Assembly: GCA_027886185.1 (NCBI GenBank)
Contig: WOAB01000893.1
Location: 4,836,001 to 4,900,000, forward strand
DNA: 64,000 nucleotides
Reading direction: 5' to 3'
Source: Rheum nobile
Lineage: Eukaryota; Streptophyta; Magnoliopsida; Caryophyllales; Polygonaceae
The notes under the pieces are model-generated. The model had not been told where the DNA came from. It saw only the letters and a program-made list of their open reading frames with translations, and did no database searches. The position numbers and the translations under genes are program-made. Position 1 is the stretch's first letter. Each line of letters starts with the position of its first letter. Of the stretch, positions 56,415-64,000 are shown piece by piece.

Positions 56415-57883
56415 TGCTAAAATATAAAATCGTCGCGACATAGACCATCCCTCAACAAGAACGCGATCTCCATAATATTAGACAAAACACTTGAAAAGAA
56501 GACATTTTATTCATAATTGGCGCGATATCTCTTTTGGCGATTACATTTCAACAAATCTTTACACGAGAACCATACACAGACCTCTCGTTTTCTTCCCAAA
56601 AAATGGGCGATCCAACCAAAGGTCCCTTAAAAATGTGATCCCAAGCCTATTTATAGTGTTCGAATCCTGCTTGCGATGGCTGGCAAGAAGAGGAGACATG
56701 TCACTCAACGGAGTGACACGTCTCCTTGCATGGAGCAACGTGTCGCGTCGATGATTTGCACGGGATGACGTGTCGTGCGTGAGTAAGGCGGCGTTCAATG
56801 GCGGTTGGCTCGTGGCTTCTTTTCATTGGTTGAATGACATCATGGCATGCTGACGAGAAAGCGTGTTGGCTCGCGATCTTTCCCATTGACAGAGGGTTAT
56901 GAAGGGAATGAACGCGGACATTCAACGCGTTGAGTGCTATTTGAAGATAGCGCGTCCCATCACAGCCCCTTGCCTTGATGATGAACGCGTGAGGCCATCA
57001 AGGCAATTCAGAGAGAACGCGTTTAATTACCGTGTTTATTCACTTCAGTTCACAAGACATTTTGAGGCAAGGACGTTTTGGCTCAACAACGGTGGACTTT
57101 TGCTTAATGGGCCTTCATCAAATTGGCTCAGCAGACCTTTTATATAAGAGAGGGCAGAGGCGGGAAGCCCTCACTTTACCTTTCTTCTTCTATCTCCCTT
57201 TGGCAGAGCTTTGGTCCGATTGGATTTCCCCCACCGCTGCTCCGTTCACAGGCACTTCCTCTTCATCGTCTTTCTTGGAATCGCTCAGGTAAATAAATCA
57301 ACTTTCCTTGCTTTCTAATTTTTGAATGTGTTTTGTTTTTCGCTTGATTTTTCAGTGTTTTCGCAGATGACCTCACTCTCTTCTTCTTCTCTCTCTTTCG
57401 CCGTTTCATCTTCTCATTTCTCACTTTTCTGGGTAACAATGGCGGTGGTGATAGTGCCAATGGGTATTCTCCTGAGAAGGTGAAAATAGGGATACGGGGG
57501 AAAGGTTGAATAACCTGATTCGGCGAGTTCTCGTAGGCTGTGGAGTGTAGGGATTTGCTGTCACACTTTGCTCTAGAACTTCTTCCTTCTTCTCCTTCTT
57601 TTTTTCCTTTTTTAACCTGACTCTTCAAATTCTGTTTCTAGATCCTTTCACACCTTCGCTCGTCTCGACTTCTTGTTGATCGCGTTCTTTTCCTAGAGAC
57701 CGTCATATGTCTTGCTTTGATTGCGCGCGTTGTTTTTCATTCCTTGTGACTAAGTTCTTTTCTCCTTTTCAGTGAGGACTTGTTTTATCGCGCGCCATCG
57801 TCCTTCCTCACCTCTTCATCATGTCAAGTGAAACGAACTCAGGGAGTGGTGATGCTTATGGCAAAGCAGTGGAGAACGCATAC
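56415..57883. other. Promoter-rich block, probably LTR-derived, unassigned
   Basis: This starts tgctaaaatata at the break of copia gag. Two oppositely directed TATA boxes are visible: CTATAAATA on minus (about 56,652-56,660), with an AATAAA about 150 nt downstream, and ttttatataagaga on plus (about 57,135). The plus one is followed by cgctcaggtaaat (57,283-57,295, donor-like) and ttctccttttcag (about 57,761-57,773, acceptor-like). After that, ATG at 57,821 opens a 21-codon frame MSSETNSGSGDAYGKAVENA that ends at the CRM-like LTR. It may be an LTR on minus (end ttttagca), a truncated gene on plus, or both. No protein family was recognised. Confidence 0.35.
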
Positions 57884-59830
57884 TGATGTGATCCCACCTC
57901 CCATGACGGCCACAGACGAGGAAGAAGCCATGAGCCTTCGCTCAGAGGGCCTAGTGACAAGGTCCAGGTCCGAAGCCGTCGCGGACGCCGTCGCGTCACT
58001 TGTCGCACACGTCGTCACTGGCCAAGGAAGCCCAGACGCCAACCCAAGACTCGTCGTCCTCGCCACCATCGGCATCGAAATATTTTTTTTTTCTTGACCC
58101 CCATCGTTTGTTTTTGTAAGATCTTGAAAAAAAAACAAAAAACAAATTTTCCATATTTGCCTAACCTAATCGGTTTCTACAAGAAAATTATTGGCCGAAA
58201 TTTTTCTTCTTCTTCCCTAAGTTTTGGTGTGTTAGGTAATTTGTTATCTTGCATGCTAGAATATATTGTTTCCTTGTTTCACGCATGGATAGAGTTTCCT
58301 TGTTTGCTAGATTTTGCTTTTTAGTTAAGTTAACCGAATTTCCTTATAAGATATCACTCAAATCTTATCTTCTCTCTCCTATCTCTAAAGATCACACTTG
58401 TGATATTCTTGTTACTTAGACCGTTTTTCTTTTGTTTCCTTTTGCAATCCGAAAAGATCAAAAGAAAAGATCTCGGATATTATATATAAAAAAAAATATC
58501 AAAAAGATATTCAAAAAAAAAAGTTACCAAAGTTAGGTAAAGCCAAAATAAGGCAACCCTAACCCACTCTCGGTCTAAGCTCATCTTCTCAACCTCTCTA
58601 CCGTCTAGGTCAAGCTTCCTAGAAGGTGATTTCTTGCTAATTAGGTTACTTTGTTTACGTTTGTTTTCGGGTTTCAATTTATTCTTGTTTGTTTGATTAC
58701 AACTTGCTTGATACACCATCTCTTGTGCAAGCCAAGCCTCCCTCACGGCAAGCCAAACTAGCCCTACCAACGTGAACTTTGTGACTTGACTAGTGATTTT
58801 CTTGGTTGTTGGTCTTTGTTGTCTTTTAGTTCGTTTTTACTCCCATGTCTGGCCATATTGTTATAGGTAGCATGACGGTTGGACAACGTGAAGACCAACT
58901 TGGAGTCGACAACACCAATCCACATCCACCGTCGTTGGGTCTACCCCAAGACCAACCACCGATTGACCCCCCACAACAAGACCCCATCATGGAGTTGTCC
59001 GAGGAGCAACGAGAGATCCAAGCTCTTCGTCAACGCATTGCTCAATTTGAAGCCAGAGAACGCGCGACACAACTTGTGCCCACTCCAACACCCCTGAGTA
59101 CTATGGACGTGCCGACTCAACCACGAGCCACCGACGCCAGTCCATCGAAGACAAGAGTCGACAAAGGCAAAGGGATCATGCCTTCGACATCTCAACATCA
59201 ACCACAACTCAATCGTATGCAAAGTGTCATCGAGAGTCACCAAGGCTTTGTTTCGCACACGGACCGCTACATGCCCAGAGCCACACCCGCTGGCTTCGAC
59301 ACCGGCTCCGACAACGACCGCGACGCCGACGACACTCAAGGTGAGTTTTTTGAACCATACAACTTTGATGATCGCTATGCCTCTATGAGAACCCAGAGAC
59401 GCGTACCGGGATCAGCGCCTCGTGAAGGCCACCCTCGACGAGCCGAGCAAGCCGACGCGACGCCAAGGAGACCCAGTCGCCGACCCAGTGGGCATACGCG
59501 ACGCGATGATCAATTGAGAACCCCAACTACTCAGCCACGGAGCCATGATGTACGCGATCATCTTCGACACCAAAGTGTTCGGACGCCGCGTTACAGATCC
59601 GATGGCTACGCGTCGATCACACCCACTGTCCACGACGACTTCGACAAGTATGATGACGAGGAGATCGAGGACTCAGGTATGGTCAACCCTAATTTTTTCC
59701 ACCCCCCTCTTGGAAATCCACTTGAATTGCAGGATCACCCTTCGGATTGGATACCTCTACCGCGTCTCCAGCCCCAAGGAGAACGCGTTCGTGACATTGG
59801 CGGCGAGTGCCGCGAGTGCCGCGATGTCAT
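57884..59830 (+). mobile_element. 5' fragment of a second CRM-like element
   Basis: The sequence from TGATGTGATCCC at 57,884 encodes the same pol-tail block found at the outer end of the 16-kb LTR (MTATDEEEAMSLRSEG, VTRSRSEAV), so it is the start of a 5' LTR. Only about 200 bp of LTR remain before leader-like sequence, and no primer site is visible; the LTR end and primer site are probably deleted. The leader and gag follow. The element stops abruptly inside gag near 59,830. Confidence 0.65.
58845..59830 (+). pseudogene. Ty3/gypsy gag, N-terminal part
   Basis: The open frame MSGHIVIGSMTVGQREDQLG has a predicted coiled coil (IMELSEEQREIQALRQRIAQ), a disordered Arg/Asp-rich middle, and NPLELQDHPSDWIPLPRLQP. 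It is homologous to the minus-strand gag pieces at 14158-14423 and 7307-8353 and preserves a contiguous view of that region. The frame ends artificially (HLLLSLINPSM) where non-gag AT-rich DNA begins. Capsid and zinc knuckle are missing. Confidence 0.85.
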
Positions 59831-59867
59831 ACATTTACTTCTTTCATTAATTAACCCTTCTATGTGA

Positions 59868-60240
59868 GAATGAGTAACACACCATGAATGCATGCAATTT
59901 TTTTATGGAAATTAACTATATCAAGATTTCATCTAACCAAATGAGTACACCTTTCTTTTCATCCTCCTTTAGGCTAGACATGTGACCAATTCAACTGAAG
60001 AAAAATGGGAAAGAAAAAGGGTTCAAGTTGGCCTTCTCTTAGGGAAATATATCTGATTTAATCAAAAGTAGAATTATAAGGAGTTTTAAGATTAAATTTA
60101 ATCCAATACACTGCACAAAACATTCCATTACTTTGTTAATTTAACAAAAGAATCTTTTCTTAAAAGATTGTCAAACTCTTGATCCATATTTTATCGGCGT
60201 AAAACCGCGCAGTCGCTTTTTTTTAGCCGCGCACTTCCCC
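59868..60240. other. AT-rich interval before the MULE
   Basis: No gene seen. The outer end of the MULE may lie near 60,195 (atcggcgtaaaaccgcgcag), but no inverted partner can be checked because the window ends inside or just after the element. Confidence 0.4.
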
Positions 60241-60242
60241 AT

Positions 60243-60558
60243 GGGCGGCTCGACATGCCGCCGAGAAAACCCGAGTTCCATGGGCGGCTCTACGAGCCGC
60301 CCATGATGGGTTCAGTTTAGGAATTTTTTTTTGAAATAAAAAAAAATGTGTTTTTAAAAACCGGTTCATTGAAACCGGGGTTGTGGGCGGCACGAAATGC
60401 CGCCCAAGAAACTGGGTCAGTGAACCGGGTTTTTTGGGGGGACAGGGTTCATAGGCGACACTTCCTGCCGCCCAGGGTTCATGGACGGCACGTGGTGCCG
60501 CCCAGTGAGTATACGTTTCACTCCCAACGGTCGATGTGGGCTGCACGTAGGGCCGCCC
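60243..60558. repeat. Six 21-bp hairpin motifs upstream of the MULE gene
   Basis: Short palindromes of the form gggcggc-N7-gccgccc lie at 60243-60263, 60282-60302, 60385-60405, 60453-60473, 60483-60503 and 60538-60558. The 7-bp arms are kept with few changes, sometimes changed in only one arm, while the centres vary. They end 17 bp before the TATA box. Confidence 0.85.
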
Positions 60559-60575
60559 AGTACAGGTGTAGCCGG

Positions 60576-60585
60576 CTATATAAAT
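60576..60585 (+). promoter_or_regulatory. TATA box of the MULE gene
   Basis: ctatataaat, 55 bp before the predicted start codon and just downstream of the hairpin array. Confidence 0.7.
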
Positions 60586-60639
60586 TAGGGATGGTGGTAT
60601 TGTATTTTATCCAAATCTAGAAACTCATTTTCATAATAA

Positions 60640-63600
60640 ATGTCGTCGTCAAGCGGTTCTGGTTGGAGGGGATTGTCGGAGTCCTCTTCGAGCGCTAACA
60701 CATCTGTAGATGATGAGGGTGATTTGCAGGCGCCAATTTCTCCCGAGTACTTCAAGGTATGTAATATTGTAATTTTTACTGTATAAAATAATTAGATCTT
60801 AAATGTACTTAGTCTTTGAAATGTTAAACTGTTTTGAAATAATATTTAATTTGTTGATATTAGTTTTTAGAAATTTAATTATTAATTAGTCTCTAATGTG
60901 GTAATTTTTGTATATAAATAGGGTGATTCTAGTGATGATGGATTTATAGCTATCGACTTCTCATCCCATTTTACTACTACTGAGATATTTCCTAGTAAGG
61001 AAGGATTGAGAGATTGGGTGCAAAGGGTAGGTTTTAGTCTTTTTATGGTGATCACTACTAAATCATCAAATCCTAAAAAGATTATACTTCACTGTGAGAG
61101 ATCCGGGTTACCTAGGTCCGGCAAGAAGAAGGTGTTAGTCGATGGTATAAAGGTCAGCCCGATACGAGTGAATAAAAGTAGGTCAAAAAAGAAGGATTGT
61201 CCCTTTTTGTTGCATGGTACTTTTAGGGAAGGAAATGTTATTAGAGATCCTGGGTGGACCTTATCGGTTGTTAGTGGATCCCATAACCATATGCTTTCTA
61301 CCACCTTGACCGGCCATGCATTTGCTACCCGACTTACGAAGGAGCAGCGTAGGAAAGTGATGATTGATACTGCGGCGGGTGCAAGACCCAAGGTTATTTC
61401 TACACAGCTTAGGAATGAATATTCGAGTGCAATGAGTTCGAGGAATCAGGTGTACACTGTTAGGGCTAAGGAGAGGTTGAAATCCCTGGGCAATCTGAAT
61501 GTGACACAATGGTCATTGGGATTTTTGAATGAGAAAGGCTATTTGTTGGACACTGCTACTAAGACGAGGGAAGATGGGAAGGAGGTTTTGGCGTGCTTGT
61601 TTATTTCTCATCCAGACGCTCAACATTTGTTGTGCATGTTTCCTAATGTCGTCATTATGGATTCGACCTACAAAACCAACAGGTAAACCTTAGTCTTTTT
61701 TGTATCATGTGTAGATAATGGTATTTTCTACGGGTTTTAAATTTTTTTTTATTGTATTTATAGGTACGGTATGCCTCTGTTCTAGATTGTTGGGTTTACT
61801 TGCACCAACTACACATATTGCATTGCTCTTGTGTTCATGGAAAGGGAGACGACAAACCACTATGCATGGGCGTTGAGACGATTGAAGTGGTTGTACGGGG
61901 AGAAAAATCCCGTATGCATCATGTATGATCGAGAGCTAGGACTGATCAAGGCTGCCAAACTGGTGTTTCTGAAGGTTCGTCATCACTTGTGTCAGGTCCA
62001 TGTAGACCGTAATGTAAAGGCATATGCTAAGACGATGAAGATTGACGAGAAGAAATTCTCGGGAAGTGTTCGTCGGGTGATGAGGTCTCACACAAAGGAG
62101 GAGTATAGAGAGCGGCTTGCTCACTTTAAGGGGATATGGAGTGAAGGCTTGGAGCGATATGTGGAGCAAACTTGGTTTAATGAGCATAAGAAGAAGCTGG
62201 TTGCGGCATGGTGTGATGATGTTCTCCATTTTGCCACAAGAACATCAAACAGGTAACTTTCATACAAACATTTGCAATCAAATTGGGTTATAAAATTTAT
62301 TTAGTTAATTGTATACGAATATATTATTTTCAGGGTTGAGGGTCAGCACTCTATGCTTAAGGACATGATTGAGACATCCGTCGGAGGGTTCGACACACTT
62401 GTGCAGCACATCGACAACATGTTTGTTGATCAGCATCGGAAGATCCGATATGAGATGACCAAGAACTGCACTGCCTTTCCCATGGAGATAGTGAAAGGCC
62501 CTGAGTGGGTTAAGGTGTTCTTCAAGCGCATCCTTGAAAAGTGCTTTGAAAAATGCCTGAGGATGTTGTATGCCCAAGCTGTGTTAGCAAAGGAGGGGAA
62601 AATTGGGAACAAATGTGTTGATTTTTGGTAGAGGTCCACACTGGGGCTGCCTTGCCCACACACAATTAAGGTCTACGTGGAGACGGGTTATTCGTTAGTG
62701 CCTGAAGAGGTTGATATTTTCTGGAAGCAGATCCGATGGGAAGGGGTGGATGCTAAGGATCTTGATGTCGATGATGGTGTTTCACTGACAGCGGACAATG
62801 TCACGGTGGATGACTTCGTTGAAGAGTACTTATGTGGGACAATTGAGGGATTTGATTTGAAGAAGATGGCGGAAAAGTGGCGTGAGTCAAAGGACCCTAT
62901 ATCGTGCGATATTCAAGACCCGCCACGTGGTGAGACCAAGAAGGAGAGGCCTAGGATGAATGCGAGAAAGACCGGTACGAAGAGGAAAATGTGTTGGGAC
63001 GAGCATGTGGATGCAAACATGAAGAAGGAGAAGCAGAAGATGAAGATGGAGGATGAGGAGTTGGGAGTGGATGAGGAGGATGAGCCTGCAGAGAAAGAGA
63101 CGACCAATGTGAAATCGTCTGTTGGATCCCCGGGATCGAAAGGATGCCCTTCTAGCGGACGACCTCACAGTGGAGTTTCAACAGCAAAGGGGAGTGCCAC
63201 TAAACCTGCAAAGCCGAAATCTGCTTCAACCAAGTCCAAGTCGGGTTCAAACAAGCCGGTCAAGTATCTCGGCTTCAACTGGGGGCACGAGAATATTGAT
63301 CATTTCATGCTCGCCTACATTTCTGGAGTTCAAAATGTCAAAGGTGATGGTCATTGTGGGTTCCGTTCTCTTGTCGTTTTGCTGTGTCGCCAAGAAGACG
63401 AGTACATTGATGTCCGGTTAGGGCTTTCGAAGCACGTCCAGGCACATGGAGCGAACTACGTAGCGATGCTTGCGGAGGAAGCGTTGACGTTGGAAGAATT
63501 TGTTAGGAAATTGAATTATATTCCTTCACCGTGCACGGCAAACTTCTGGTGTATAATGCCTATTACTGGGTTGGCGTTTGCTACAGAACACCAAGTGGCT

Positions 63601-63968
63601 GTTGTTGTCTTATCATGGTTCGGACCGCACACATGTCTTCCATTGTGGGGCCCCCCGGGTGCCGAGCCTCCGACAAAGGTTTATGCGATAGCACATGTAG
63701 GCAGGAGAGACCATTACGTACCGGTACGTGGAGTCCTACTCTCTCGTATTTACTTATTCTTTCATAATTTTTTTAGTAACTGTATTGTTTACGTGTACAG
63801 ATTTGGCTTGTTAATGACCATTGTCCCATTCCACCGCCTCCAAGACAGTGACGCATTTACAAGGATCCAAGTGTTGATGGATGGGATAGTCATGAGCGCT
63901 TCAAGGATAGGTTCAAGAATTATGTAGAGGAGCGAGCATATCATGGGCGACCTGACATACTTACCTAG
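60640..63968 (+). pseudogene. MULE transposase fused to an OTU cysteine protease domain
   Basis: Five exons (60640-60756, 60922-61682, 61764-62252, 62334-63723, 63801-63968) with GT/AG introns sum to exactly 975 codons. The N-terminus is Ser-rich, then a FAR1/MULE-type DNA-binding region (CPFLLHG...GSHNHML, residues ~130-162). The DDE core has VVIMDSTYKTNR (D ~286), IMYDRELGL (D ~348), CQVH (~369) and RVEGQHSMLK (E ~458). The SWIM-like end is LGLPCPHTI. After a Lys-rich linker comes an OTU fold: GDGHCGFRSL (Cys ~795), then RDHYVPIWLVNDHCPIPP (His ~916). Three in-frame stops (TAG 61783-61785, TAG 62629-62631, TGA 63849-63851) make it a pseudogene in this copy. Confidence 0.9.
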
Positions 63969-64000
63969 GTTTTTTGGATTGTAATCGACTTTATATATGA

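Noticed and set aside
60243..60558. A CRISPR-like array because of the evenly sized palindromes.
   Set aside because: Spacing is irregular, the repeats are not identical, and the context is a plant transposon promoter.

Overview
This window is transposon-dense nuclear DNA of a flowering plant, probably a eudicot. The evidence is spliced genes with GT/AG introns and plant TATA boxes, AT-rich spacers, and plant-specific families: CRM-like and Tekay-like chromoviruses, a Tat-type LTR, a RICESLEEPER-like hAT, a MULE with an OTU domain, a plant mobile domain (PMD) gene and an L1-type LINE. I see no intact single-copy host gene. The host-like material is a decayed PMD gene, one orphan exon resembling a WAT1/EamA transporter, and a PPR-like remnant.

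1-16,010 is one Ty3/gypsy element on the minus strand. Its 3' LTR is cut by the window start, and its pol frame runs through the polypurine tract into the LTR, as in CRM-clade chromoviruses. It is split by three nested insertions. These are a palindromic tRNA-like composite (3755-4702, TSD gagag), a non-autonomous hAT (5468-7306) and a 5.8-kb Tekay-like element with 2.4-kb LTRs (8354-14157, TSD cgcgg). The whole element sits in a MULE fragment (16,011-16,529), which is itself cut by a Tat-type LTR (16,530-17,036).

17,250-34,500 holds GC-word and AT-rich repeats, the five-exon PMD pseudogene (18,806-21,060, minus), a 114-bp GA microsatellite, a PPR remnant, two poly(A) retroposons with target-site duplications (TSDs), a short non-autonomous LTR element (29,056-31,340), the WAT1-like exon, and three copies of a promoter-like repeat with a USE-like box and a TATA box exactly 25 bp apart.

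34,553-45,098 is an L1-type LINE on the minus strand with a perfect 18-bp TSD. It is interrupted by a 2.66-kb solo LTR and by a second palindromic tRNA-like composite (TSD tttcc). From about 44,519 to 49,014 a 2.24-kb block joining LINE ORF1 to the 3' end of a Ty1/copia element is tandemly duplicated, with long G/C homopolymers at the junctions. The copia element continues to 56,414 and is split by a 4.5-kb hAT (50,994-55,533) whose transposase is broken. A promoter-rich unassigned block follows, then a 5' fragment of a second CRM-like element (57,884-59,830, plus). Last comes a five-exon MULE gene with a C-terminal OTU protease domain (60,640-63,968), preceded by six 21-bp hairpins.

The most novel-looking items are the two composites of palindromic, tRNA-headed modules whose outer ends look like chromovirus LTR ends. 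Each composite carries a single 5-bp TSD around the whole array. Coordinates, splice sites and translations were worked out by eye. Family names come from recognised motifs, not database searches.
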